Shown here: one piece after another, positions 26,346 to 34,971 of the stretch
How positions within the stretch are numbered: position 1 is the first letter of the stretch
How the letters are laid out: every line of letters begins with the position of its first letter
Source: Niastella sp966212235
GTDB lineage: Bacteria > Bacteroidota > Bacteroidia > Chitinophagales > Chitinophagaceae
Length of the DNA: 64,000 nt
Reading direction: 5' to 3'
Assembly (NCBI GenBank): GCA_966212235.1
Contig: CBIHPP010000009.1
Location: forward strand, 372,001-436,000
The notes under the pieces: generated by a model
What the model saw: the letters and a program-made list of their open reading frames with translations, nothing else
Told to the model about the DNA's origin: nothing
The model's database searches: none
Translations under genes and position numbers: made by a program

Positions 26346-26375
26346 CAAAAATAAGATATAGTGGTTGCAAATGTA
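26346..26375 (-). promoter_or_regulatory. Two TAnnTTTG boxes upstream of the PHA_gran_rgn gene
   Basis: On the minus strand TACATTTG (26375-26368) and TATTTTTG (26353-26346) both match the -7 consensus. The nearer one is 24 bases before ATG 26321, which supports that start. Confidence 0.4.
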
Positions 26376-26392
26376 CGAAACCCTTTCATTTA

Positions 26393-27319
26393 TCATTTTC
26401 CCTCGTACGCATCATTAAGTGTAGCAATATCCAGTTTCTTCATAGGCAAAATTGCCTGCGTTAAACGGTCTATTTGCTCTTGCGAACCTGTGGCCATCTT
26501 TTCTTCCATCATACCTGATACGATCTGCCATGACACACCATACTTATCTTTCAGCCATCCACATTGCTCAGCTTCGGGTATGGCAGATAATTTTTGCCAG
26601 TAATAATCTATTTCAGCCTGGTTGGCGCAACTTACCATAAAGGATACCGCCTCAGTGAAATCAAAATTATGTTCGCGGGCGCTGTCCATAGCTGCCAACC
26701 AGCTATTCTCTAACATAAAATCGGCAAACATTATAGTGCCTTCCTTATCAGGTTCCATTCCTTTAGGATAACGATGCAGGGCGCCTGCTTTCGTGTTTTT
26801 AAAAACCGACAAATAAAAATTGATCGCCTCTTCGGCTTTCCCACATTTGCTTTTTACAAACAAGAGGGAAGGTATTATGGGCGGACGTGGTTCTCCTGCA
26901 GGATCGGTAAGCATCAGTTGCCACGATACGCCGTATTTATCCATTACCCAGCCATATCGTTTGCTGAAAGGGTATTCACCAATTTCCATGAGCGCCTTTC
27001 CGCCATCGATCAGATGGTTCCATACCGCATCTATTTTTTCCCTGGCCGCTTTATTGGGGTCGGGGGATGAGCCAAAAAGCAATGGATCAAAATTTACGAT
27101 GAATGAAATGGAAGGATTGAGTTTGAAATATGGTCCGGCGCTGATAGACATAAATTTATAGTTCCACAATTCAAAACCAACTATGTCGCAATCGCCAGAC
27201 GGGGTATTGCGCAGCAAACTGGTATGCGTGATCCTTGATTCCGGAAATACAGAAGTGTAAAACCGAGCGGCTTCTTTGGCTTCTTTATCGAACCATAAAT
27301 GAGGAATTATTTTTTGCAT
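26393..27319 (-). CDS. Double VOC/PhnB-like protein (3-demethylubiquinone methyltransferase-like fold)
   Basis: The 308-residue cytoplasmic protein contains two PhnB-like glyoxalase/VOC domains: residues about 1-140 (QKIIPHLWFDKEAKEAARFY ... YGWVMDKYGVSWQL) and about 150-270 (PSLLFVKSKCGKAEEAINFY ... CGWLKDKYGVSWQI). The repeated D-KYGVSWQ marks the duplication, and the tail ends in a short helix. These proteins are often annotated as ubiquinone methyltransferase homologues or glyoxalase-like, but most have no known substrate. Its stop overlaps the alternative upstream start of the 26019 gene, so the two genes may be coupled. Confidence 0.85.
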   Translation of the reverse strand: MQKIIPHLWFDKEAKEAARFYTSVFPESRITHTSLLRNTPSGDCDIVGFELWNYKFMSISAGPYFKLNPSISFIVNFDPLLFGSSPDPNKAAREKIDAVWNHLIDGGKALMEIGEYPFSKRYGWVMDKYGVSWQLMLTDPAGEPRPPIIPSLLFVKSKCGKAEEAINFYLSVFKNTKAGALHRYPKGMEPDKEGTIMFADFMLENSWLAAMDSAREHNFDFTEAVSFMVSCANQAEIDYYWQKLSAIPEAEQCGWLKDKYGVSWQIVSGMMEEKMATGSQEQIDRLTQAILPMKKLDIATLNDAYEGK

Positions 27320-27471
27320 GACAATGTGTTTTTGTTAGGATACAAATCTCGGCAACAATTCCTTAGATCTTGCGGTGTATATGCGACATTCCTAGGGGTA
27401 AAAACGACAACAATCTAAACCATCCTTGCAATTAAGCGTATTCAGAAAAATAACCTAAGGATATCTATCGC

Positions 27472-29850
27472 TTACATCTTCAATTTATTTTCCCCCGGTT
27501 TAAGTTCATACCTTTTTCCTTTCCAAACGAATATCCCCGACGTTTTTGTCGGCAGACGAATGTCGATGGTCCATGTTCCTTGCTGCAAGTGATAACTTAC
27601 AGAGATCTTTCCACCAGGATGCGGAATAGTGCCACCTGCATTGGTTAAAGCGCCCAGGTGCGGTTCTATCTTTATTTTTGCAAACCCCGGCGCATCACTG
27701 TCAATACCCAGTACGGTTCTAAAGAATTCAATGTTCGGACTGCTGCCCCAGGCATGGCAATCAGAACGGGTATAGTCTACGTTGGAATCTTCCGTCCAGG
27801 TAGTGAGGCCCCAGGCTATATTTTTATGCCATATGTCCAGCCAATCCATATAACCATTTCCCAGCCCCGCTTTCACCAGGGCCTGGTGCAGGTAATATTT
27901 GAAATAGATGGTGCATTGCGTCAGCGTACTGTCGGCCAGCAAACGTTTGCCCACGGCCGTCATAGCTGGTTTATTGAACATACCCGTAAGAATAGCTAAT
28001 GAGTTGGCATGTTGGGAAAAACTGTTTTGTTCTTTGGTATCGGCATACAACCCACGCGCTGCGCTCCAATATTTACGCTGTATGGTTTGTTTAAGCTGTG
28101 CTGCTTTTTGGGTGTAAACGGTAGCATAGTAGCTTAATCCCATTTTGCGTTCCAGGTTGGCCGCCCACTGGTATGCCCAAAGCAGTTGCAGGTCCAGGAT
28201 GGCAGAACTGCCATCGGTTCCTTTGGGTGGCGAGCCTACCGACCAGTTTTGGCCGTTGGCCCAGTCGACAAATGTCCAGTACGGCGTGTTTTTTAACGAC
28301 CCATCTGTATCCTGGTATTGATTGAAGAACGTAAGAATGGCCCTGGCACCGGGTAATTTGGTGCCGATGAACCCGCTATCTCCCCGGTACATCCAGTAAT
28401 CATGCAACATGCCAATATACCACAGCGAAAAGGTTGAAATGATCTGCGTGCCTTTCGATGGATAACGGCTTAGGGTAACGCCGTCCGTCAACCGTGATTG
28501 GTCCATGAGTTCGATGGCGTTGTGGGGCAACCGGTCGTCGGCGCTGTTGTAGTAAGTAATAACGGCCTGTACACGGGTGTCGCCGATGTATTGCAACTGC
28601 TCATAATACGGACAATCGGTATAGGTTTCCCAGGCGTTTAACCGGGCGGTGCGCCATCCGATCTCCAGTATTTTATGGATGCCGGTATCATTCGTTGTAA
28701 ATTCCGCTGGTTGCTGAAAGGGATAACCTGTAAAGGTGCCGTAGATATCGTCGATGATAAGCGGTTCGTCATGGGTTTGCACCAGCAACTGTATATACCT
28801 GAATGTACGGAAGTTAAGATTGGTATATAATTGATCGTTGCTGCCATCGGATACTAGGCTGTCCTTTCGCCCCGAAAAGATCTTTCCTTCCACCTCATTC
28901 CGGTTTCCCTTTCTGGCGCCGTATGCGGTAAATTCAGCCACCAGCGATTCTGCATAACGCATAGAGATACCTGCGTTTTTACCTTTACTGAAATGCAGCG
29001 TTACATAAGCATTGGTAAGAAAGGTTTGATCGAGTAGTAAAATGGCGGTTGTATTCGCCGGTATGGTTACAGCGGTTTTACTGGCAGGGAAGCCGGCAGG
29101 CATCGTGATGCCGGTGGCTTTGCGTAGAACGGGTATGCGCTGGTATGTTAATTCCATGGCTGGTAGCTTTGAAGGCACCAGCATCCAACCAAATCCGTCT
29201 GACAAACCTTTGGGCTGGCCGCTGATCAGCTGGGCTGCAGCAGGCCATTTGCTGTCATCGAAACCGGCAGACTGCCAACGGTTGACTGTTTTATTCCTGT
29301 CTACCAGCTCTCCGGTGCTCGCTGCAAAAAATCCCGCTATGGGTCCATAGGCATTATCGCGCATGCATTTCCAGGTGTTATTGGTATTGAGTATTTCTTC
29401 TGCAGATGAGTTTCCCTGTACAATAAAAGCCGTGCGAAAACTGATCTGTGCTTCAGGCCGGTAATCTGCCTCATTCCATACAATAGCGGAAACGATATTT
29501 TTTCCGGAAACCAGGTAAGGCGCCAGATCAACTGTTTCATAATTCCAGTTGTACAGATCGCCTCTTGCCGGGCCGAGCGATACCAGACTATCGTTCACAA
29601 ATAATTTATAACGATTGTCTGCTGAAACATGGATGATAAAATGGGTTGGCCTGGCTGCCAGTTCCAGTTGCTTTCTAAAATAGTATACGCCGTATTGGCG
29701 TCCGTCATCGCCGGGCGCTGCGATCCAGTTGGCATTCCAGGTGGTGGGCAATGGCCTGGTGTTTTTTACCAGTGGACGCGGCATTGCGTTCATGCTTTTG
29801 CTGGAGCACAGTGTCAGGAATGCAACGGAAAGGGCAAAAAAGAATTTCAT
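27472..29850 (-). CDS. GH78-like alpha-L-rhamnosidase
   Basis: The 792-residue exported enzyme has a signal peptide, an N-terminal rhamnosidase beta-sandwich (about 35-150, VSADNRYKLFVNDSLVSLGPARGD), a second beta domain, and the (alpha/alpha)6 catalytic barrel (about 390-710). The catalytic block DCPYYEQLQYIGDTR (about 406-420) carries a Glu and an Asp in the place expected for the GH78 acid/base region, and TWTEDSNVDYTRSDCHAWGSSP (about 680-700) is the usual C-terminal active-site loop. It should release terminal alpha-L-rhamnose, although some GH78 members act on other sugars. It is last in the minus-strand arm of the PUL. Confidence 0.85.
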   Translation of the reverse strand: MKFFFALSVAFLTLCSSKSMNAMPRPLVKNTRPLPTTWNANWIAAPGDDGRQYGVYYFRKQLELAARPTHFIIHVSADNRYKLFVNDSLVSLGPARGDLYNWNYETVDLAPYLVSGKNIVSAIVWNEADYRPEAQISFRTAFIVQGNSSAEEILNTNNTWKCMRDNAYGPIAGFFAASTGELVDRNKTVNRWQSAGFDDSKWPAAAQLISGQPKGLSDGFGWMLVPSKLPAMELTYQRIPVLRKATGITMPAGFPASKTAVTIPANTTAILLLDQTFLTNAYVTLHFSKGKNAGISMRYAESLVAEFTAYGARKGNRNEVEGKIFSGRKDSLVSDGSNDQLYTNLNFRTFRYIQLLVQTHDEPLIIDDIYGTFTGYPFQQPAEFTTNDTGIHKILEIGWRTARLNAWETYTDCPYYEQLQYIGDTRVQAVITYYNSADDRLPHNAIELMDQSRLTDGVTLSRYPSKGTQIISTFSLWYIGMLHDYWMYRGDSGFIGTKLPGARAILTFFNQYQDTDGSLKNTPYWTFVDWANGQNWSVGSPPKGTDGSSAILDLQLLWAYQWAANLERKMGLSYYATVYTQKAAQLKQTIQRKYWSAARGLYADTKEQNSFSQHANSLAILTGMFNKPAMTAVGKRLLADSTLTQCTIYFKYYLHQALVKAGLGNGYMDWLDIWHKNIAWGLTTWTEDSNVDYTRSDCHAWGSSPNIEFFRTVLGIDSDAPGFAKIKIEPHLGALTNAGGTIPHPGGKISVSYHLQQGTWTIDIRLPTKTSGIFVWKGKRYELKPGENKLKM

Positions 29851-29920
29851 CTGGTTAATTTATTGTTCGGTACGTCTTAGCCTCAAAGCTTTAAGAGATT
29901 TTTTCAATTATTTTGTATTT

Positions 29921-29958
29921 AAGGTGAGCCCTCCGCCAGCTGGCGGATGACCCACCTT
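29921..29958. repeat. Palindromic repeat, family B copy 1
   Basis: A perfect 16-base palindrome TCCGCCAGCTGGCGGA (29932-29947) lies inside longer imperfect arms AAGGTG/CACCTT. It sits between the stop of the DUF5005-like gene and the start of GH78 and may act as an attenuator or terminator. It shares its core with the hairpin at 62797-62850. Confidence 0.65.
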
Positions 29959-29964
29959 CGTTGC

Positions 29965-31908
29965 TTACTGAAGCAACACCTTCATCACCTGACTATAATT
30001 GTCATCCTGCACCTGCAGGAAATAGGTGCCGCGGTTCAGTCCCGCCGGTAAATTAATTGTGAATGTAGCAGCGGGGCTGTTGATCGCCATCCGGTTGCTA
30101 TAAACGGCCTCACCCGTCGTATTCCGTAATACCAGGTTCGCCTGCCGGCCTGTAAACCCTTCGAGCTCTACCATAATGCAATCGCGGGTGGGGTTGGGGT
30201 AAGTCCTCAACTTCCTACCAAAGCCACGTTTGCCAGCAGGTGCTGCGTTATAGTAGCTGGATAAAGAGATGCCCGAATCGATGAGCGCCAATGGTACGCG
30301 AAGTCCACGCGGGCGATAGTAATCGGGATTAAACCCATTGTTAATGCAATGGGGCAGGCAGGTGCTATAGGTATTGATATCGTAGGTAATAAGGATCTCA
30401 TTATTTGAATTGATGTATTCAGGATGAATGGCCGGTGCATAAAAGAAAGGCGTATGACCCAGTTCGTTGTCGGGTATGGTGTACAATACTTTTCTATTGG
30501 TGAACGGACCTGTAATGCTGTTGCTGGTGGCTACATAAATGCGGGTGCCGGCATCGCAGCTTACCGTGAATTCAGTGCTAAGCGCCACATATTTATTACG
30601 CACTTTGGCTACATAAACACCATTGGAGGCGCCGGTAGTGATAGGCGCTATATGCGCAATGGCCGTATCCCAGGCAGAGCCGTTCCAGAACGACCAGTGT
30701 GCGCGCGGATTGTTTTTGGGGAAACGCGCCACCACAATATTGCTGGTGATAAAGGCGCTCTGTATGCCCCAGGTGTAAATATAATTACCCGGCTCCGTGG
30801 TATGGAAGCCCACCCCAAAGGTGATATCATTGAAGTTTTGCATGGCATCAAAACCCGTTACGGTAAGGCTGGGCATTACCATCTTGCCAATGAAATCGTT
30901 TCCGCCCCGGGTAAAGCCCAGTCCCTCATTGGAGTTCTTGATATTGCTGTTATACACATATACGGTGTCGCCCCACTGGTAACCACCGGTTGGCCACAAC
31001 AGGTAGTTATCGTCGGTATTGTTCTTAAACAGGCTGGGTATGCCCGGGCCGGCGCCAATGCGTGTGCTGGTGGCGGTCCAGTTCCAGTTGCCCAACGGTT
31101 GAACCAGCGCGGCATTCCTTACCTGGAAAAGACAGGGTATGGTACCAGCCACCGTATCCAGGTGATCAATATAACTATCGTTCATGGCCCAAAGAACGCG
31201 GCCGTCCGAAAGCGGAATGGTGAGCGCACCATCGCTGGCGATCCAACCGCTTTTCCGGTCAAAGAAGCTGGTCACCTGCGGGTCTTTGTAAATGCCGGCA
31301 TTGCCGGGGATGGTCGTGTTGGGACGGTACATCATATCTGGCACGGGCGATACATAACCTAGAGCATCCTGGCTACCTGCAAACAGTAACCGGAATTGGT
31401 AAAGGGAGTCCTTTGATAAAGTAGTGGTAGGTTTTATGCACCATTCATATTCCTTCCTGGTGCCTGCGTTTACCGTGTCAGTGAACTGCCAGGTGCTTAC
31501 CAGCACCTTTCCGCCGACGAAAGTCCCTGCGCCATCGTCCCTGATCTGGGTGGTGGTCGGCTGTCCGTCTACGACATAGAGGCTGGAACCCGCCATTACA
31601 AAATCACGCCCGGTAGTGGTGTTGGAAATGGTGGTCCAGGCGCCTGCGCTGCCCCGTTGGTATTGAAGATTAACGACCCCGCTTTCCGTGTTCGTCAAAC
31701 TGTTGTATACTTCTATGCGAAGCCGCAACGGAACGCCTGCCGTAAAGGGCAGGGTAGTGGGGAAGTCCTGCGGGGCCAGCCAGGTGGCCTGCTTTTCAGA
31801 TGCATTGTCTTTACGCCAGCGCCAGTGGGCCTGGCTAAAGTTGGCAACAACTTCACTGCTGAGAGCAAACAGCAGCAGGCTCAACACCCATAATTTTTTT
31901 GATCTCAT
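29965..31908 (-). CDS. DUF5005-like secreted propeller protein with T9SS domain
   Basis: The 647-residue product has a signal peptide and an N-terminal module (about 23-200) with the FSQAHWRWRKDNASEKQATW pattern common in Bacteroidota surface proteins. A DUF5005-like domain follows (about 215-545, TSFFDRKSGWIASDGALTIPLSDGRVLWAMNDSYIDH onward). The shape suggests a five-bladed propeller as in GH43/DUF4185-type proteins. A T9SS sorting domain closes it (about 570-647, TYPNPTRDCIMVELEG). It may bind or cleave a glycan. Its ATG overlaps the stop of the Lnt-like gene (ATGA at 31905-31908), so the two are translationally coupled. The DUF name rests on memory. Confidence 0.8.
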   Translation of the reverse strand: MRSKKLWVLSLLLFALSSEVVANFSQAHWRWRKDNASEKQATWLAPQDFPTTLPFTAGVPLRLRIEVYNSLTNTESGVVNLQYQRGSAGAWTTISNTTTGRDFVMAGSSLYVVDGQPTTTQIRDDGAGTFVGGKVLVSTWQFTDTVNAGTRKEYEWCIKPTTTLSKDSLYQFRLLFAGSQDALGYVSPVPDMMYRPNTTIPGNAGIYKDPQVTSFFDRKSGWIASDGALTIPLSDGRVLWAMNDSYIDHLDTVAGTIPCLFQVRNAALVQPLGNWNWTATSTRIGAGPGIPSLFKNNTDDNYLLWPTGGYQWGDTVYVYNSNIKNSNEGLGFTRGGNDFIGKMVMPSLTVTGFDAMQNFNDITFGVGFHTTEPGNYIYTWGIQSAFITSNIVVARFPKNNPRAHWSFWNGSAWDTAIAHIAPITTGASNGVYVAKVRNKYVALSTEFTVSCDAGTRIYVATSNSITGPFTNRKVLYTIPDNELGHTPFFYAPAIHPEYINSNNEILITYDINTYSTCLPHCINNGFNPDYYRPRGLRVPLALIDSGISLSSYYNAAPAGKRGFGRKLRTYPNPTRDCIMVELEGFTGRQANLVLRNTTGEAVYSNRMAINSPAATFTINLPAGLNRGTYFLQVQDDNYSQVMKVLLQ

Positions 31909-33359
31909 GTTAATTTGGTTTTCTGGTTTATGATAATGGTTGTGACAAGAAGCAACAAGCTGATATAAACGGGCAGTCGGGGATAGCGAACGGCGATGGG
32001 TTGTATGTTATTGGGGCGAATGGTAACCAGCAAAGCGTCGTCGATGCGACCGGAAGCGCTCACCAGGCCGCACCGTCCATTGTTGCTGTTAATAGCGAGG
32101 TCCTTCCGGGTTTCTACAGCCCGGAGCCGGGCATTGTAAAAATGACTTTTTGTGAGATAGGTATTCCGGAACCATCCGTCATTGCTCAGGTTCAACAGAT
32201 ATGTGGCACCGTGAGCCACGGTAGATGCGGCTGCTGCAGGCAGGGCCGATTCGTTACAGATCAGGATACCTGCTTTTCCATAAGGCGTTGGCAGGGGCAG
32301 GTTGCTTTTGCCGGGCAATACCGAGTAACCATTGGCGGAAGAGAAGGGTAGTAACCAACCATTCCAGGGTTGCTCGATCAACAGCAATGGCGTTTGTTTA
32401 TCATACCGGCCGGCCAGTTGGCCACCGGGCAGCAGGCAATACGCCGAGTTGCCGACAACCTCATCGGTTATGGCGGTATTCATACCGATTACGTGTGTAA
32501 TCTTCGCGGCATCGGATTGGCGGAGCAGTTCCCGAACCAGGTCATCGTTTGGTGAATAAGTCCATGGAACAGCGGATTCTGACCAAAGGATCAGGTTGGG
32601 TTTTTGTGTTACGCATGCGCGTTCCAGTGTCAGCAATTGTTGCACGAGGGCATTGCCATTGACGGGATCCCATTGAATTTCCGGTGGAATGTTCTCCTGT
32701 AAAATAGATAGTTTGAAAGTGCCCGGGCGGTTCTCAACAGATCGTTCGAATGCAACCAACAGCAACCAGCCCCAACACATATAAATGATAAACACCGAAC
32801 CTGGGAGCAACATCCGTTTGTAGCTGCGGTGTACGATGGCCTTTGCAAGAAGGCCATTCACCAATACCACCACAAAGCTAAGACCGGTAACACCTGTTAC
32901 AGATGCGGGCTGAATGGCGACCAGGTTGGCGGAAAGGGCGTTGCCCATATGAAAGAGGAACCAGGGCAAACTGCCGGCCGCCCATTGCAGGATAGTTTCT
33001 GCAAGCACCCATATGCATGCGATGTACACAGGATTGGGTAAACGAAATGATAACCATAACAAGGTGGCGCAGCCGAGTGAAAAAAGCGCTGCACATACAA
33101 GAAAAAGCAGGATGCCATACCCATACGATAAGCCGGTAAAAGCATGCGCACCGGGCACCATCCAGGCAAAGGCGCAACCCGATAAGGTAGCTCCCATAAT
33201 AAGACCGGCGCGAAAAGGCGTGGGATGAGAGTGGTTAAGCAATGGGACCAGCAATGGCACCAGGGCTATCCATGCCAGCAAAAACACCGCATACTGCACA
33301 GCAATAAAGAGGCACAGGCCCGAAATAACAGCTCCGAGTGTTGGCGTAAAGCGATTCAT
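31905..33359 (-). CDS. Apolipoprotein N-acyltransferase-like protein (Lnt family)
   Basis: The 484-residue membrane protein has about seven to eight transmembrane helices (six or so before residue 215, one at the C-terminus) and a carbon-nitrogen hydrolase domain (about 215-450). The Lnt-type catalytic triad is visible: Glu261 in LWSESAVP, Lys321 in RYDKQTPLL, Cys368 in LICNESAL. Lnt adds a third acyl chain to lipoproteins in the inner membrane. The sequence LICNES differs from the usual CYE, so this may be a divergent paralogue with another acyl acceptor. The frame could begin at TTG 33365; the first ATG is 33359. It lies between an Lgt-like gene and a T9SS protein. Confidence 0.85.
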   Translation of the reverse strand: MNRFTPTLGAVISGLCLFIAVQYAVFLLAWIALVPLLVPLLNHSHPTPFRAGLIMGATLSGCAFAWMVPGAHAFTGLSYGYGILLFLVCAALFSLGCATLLWLSFRLPNPVYIACIWVLAETILQWAAGSLPWFLFHMGNALSANLVAIQPASVTGVTGLSFVVVLVNGLLAKAIVHRSYKRMLLPGSVFIIYMCWGWLLLVAFERSVENRPGTFKLSILQENIPPEIQWDPVNGNALVQQLLTLERACVTQKPNLILWSESAVPWTYSPNDDLVRELLRQSDAAKITHVIGMNTAITDEVVGNSAYCLLPGGQLAGRYDKQTPLLLIEQPWNGWLLPFSSANGYSVLPGKSNLPLPTPYGKAGILICNESALPAAAASTVAHGATYLLNLSNDGWFRNTYLTKSHFYNARLRAVETRKDLAINSNNGRCGLVSASGRIDDALLVTIRPNNIQPIAVRYPRLPVYISLLLLVTTIIINQKTKLT

Positions 33360-33453
33360 ATGCAAGCAGTCGCAAGTGAGAAAAACTAAAAGTAAGTGCT
33401 AAATATCGATTTAATGAACAATTTAAATACTTTTTTACCAGTTTGAATTTGCG

Positions 33454-34521
33454 CTATGGTAAAATAGTACTACTGTTTTTGGGTGTGTAAAAGAGCAGCA
33501 CAATAAGGCCGGTTAGCATAAAGCCCACAGCGATAACCTGTGCCTGGCTTACACTCCAGTGGCCAATGGTATAGCGGGGATTAACGCGGATGAATTCGAT
33601 GGCGAAGCGTTCGGCGCCGTTGAGGATGGCAAAATAGGCGAAGAGAACCCCCGGTTTTTTTATTTGGCGGCGAAGCATCCAGAGAAGAAAAAACAGGCAA
33701 AGGCAGATAAAGAACTCGTAAAGCGGGGTTGGATAAACGGGCGCGGCCAGCACGGTGCAGTTATTACCGGTGCAGCCGGGTATATAAATGCCCTGACGGA
33801 TACTGTTATGAGGATACCGATAAGCCCACAGCCATTCGGGCAACCACCTGAGCGCGGATGGCAGCGGTTGATTGTTTACAATACCCCAATCTCCATCCCC
33901 AGCTATATGACAACCCATTCTGCCGATGGCATACGCCAGCATCATTCCGGGACTGCCAATGTCTGCAGCAATGGCTGCACCAATACCGTGACGTTTATTG
34001 ATGTATAAATAGGTGAGTGCGCCTGCTATCAATCCCCCATAATAGTTGAGGCCGTTGAACGAAAAAAGCCAGTTGTAAAAAGTTTGCCCGGGAACAACGA
34101 TCGCTTCCAGTTTGGCAAAAAGTAGAGCCCCCGCAAAACCAAACAAGCCACAATACAGTAACAGGTGATCCATTAATTGGTATGGATGCGTTGTTTCGGT
34201 TGTTGCCGGAGGCGCTGGTTGGCGTTTTGCGATCAGCCAGGCAGCCAGCCCCGCTACTAAACCTGCCATCAAATGACCACGGGCAGAAAAGATAAAATCG
34301 GGAAGGGTACCTATGTACAGGGTACGATGCTGCCACCAGTAAAACAGTTTTGCGCCGGCAACGAAGCCCAGTAAGGCCCACATAAGCGGATGCACGTTGC
34401 GGGCAGGCAGGTGAAAAGGATGAATAAGGCCCCCTCGCTCTTTCCGCTGGTATTCTAAACGAAAAACGAAATAAGCAGCTGCAAAACCCAACAGCAGGAA
34501 GATTCCAAAGGCGGCAATCAT
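33454..34521 (-). CDS. Prolipoprotein diacylglyceryl transferase-like protein (Lgt family)
   Basis: The 355-residue polytopic protein matches the Lgt family in layout: multiple transmembrane helices, the key GRMGCHIAGDGDWG block (about 197-210), YPTPLYEFF (about 270) and GAERFAIEFIRVNPRY. Lgt moves a diacylglycerol group from phosphatidylglycerol onto the lipobox cysteine. The His-Gly region seen in E. coli Lgt is altered here, so this looks like a divergent member. It is the first gene of the minus-strand arm, 94 bases ahead of the Lnt-like gene, and faces the SusD/SusC operon. Confidence 0.85.
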   Translation of the reverse strand: MIAAFGIFLLLGFAAAYFVFRLEYQRKERGGLIHPFHLPARNVHPLMWALLGFVAGAKLFYWWQHRTLYIGTLPDFIFSARGHLMAGLVAGLAAWLIAKRQPAPPATTETTHPYQLMDHLLLYCGLFGFAGALLFAKLEAIVVPGQTFYNWLFSFNGLNYYGGLIAGALTYLYINKRHGIGAAIAADIGSPGMMLAYAIGRMGCHIAGDGDWGIVNNQPLPSALRWLPEWLWAYRYPHNSIRQGIYIPGCTGNNCTVLAAPVYPTPLYEFFICLCLFFLLWMLRRQIKKPGVLFAYFAILNGAERFAIEFIRVNPRYTIGHWSVSQAQVIAVGFMLTGLIVLLFYTPKNSSTILP

Positions 34522-34971
34522 GGTACTATTATAACATTGGTTATTTTTCTTGAGATAGAAAAGTATATAAAAGTGAGCACTAAAACGGTTTTTGTTTATA
34601 CATTTAGTCCGGCATCAACGATTGACCTGGTATAAACAGCCAGCATTAAAGGTAAGGGATCACTTTAATTTTTAAACGCTAATTGCTTGTATATGAGAAC
34701 AAAACCATCATTTCATCACTATCTAACAGGGACCCACAATTATCCTCATCATGTATGGGTCTCCCGACTTCACGGATGTTTTAATCCCGACAACTTTTTA
34801 GGTCCGGTGACCCGGTTTAATCCTTCAACGGCTCCTTTTTTTACGGAAAAGCAAAATTTATTTTGACAAATACCGGCCTTAAAACCTATACAATTTTACC
34901 ATATGTGTCTAAAGAGGCTGTCGAAGAACCAATATTAATGAGGTGCGGGACGCACATTAAAACTGCTATAA
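34522..34971. other. Divergent regulatory region between the two PUL arms
   Basis: These 450 bases separate the Lgt-like and SusD genes. A TTGACA (34863-34868) is followed after 18 bases by TATACA (34887-34892), a sigma70-like arrangement unusual for this phylum. An inverted repeat GACCCA/TGGGTC lies at 34730-34760, and a small GTGCG-GGA-CGCAC hairpin lies 17 bases before the SusD start (34943-34955). A 57-codon ORF at 34692-34865 lacks convincing features. Confidence 0.45.

Noticed and set aside
30424..31362. A 312-codon plus-strand open frame opposite the DUF5005-like gene
   Set aside because: The minus-strand gene has a signal peptide, a recognised domain and a T9SS end; the opposite frame shows no motif and is typical of antisense shadows in codon-biased DNA.
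34692..34865. A 57-codon open frame in the PUL divergent region
   Set aside because: No signal peptide or known motif, atypical composition, and its end overlaps the TTGACA element.
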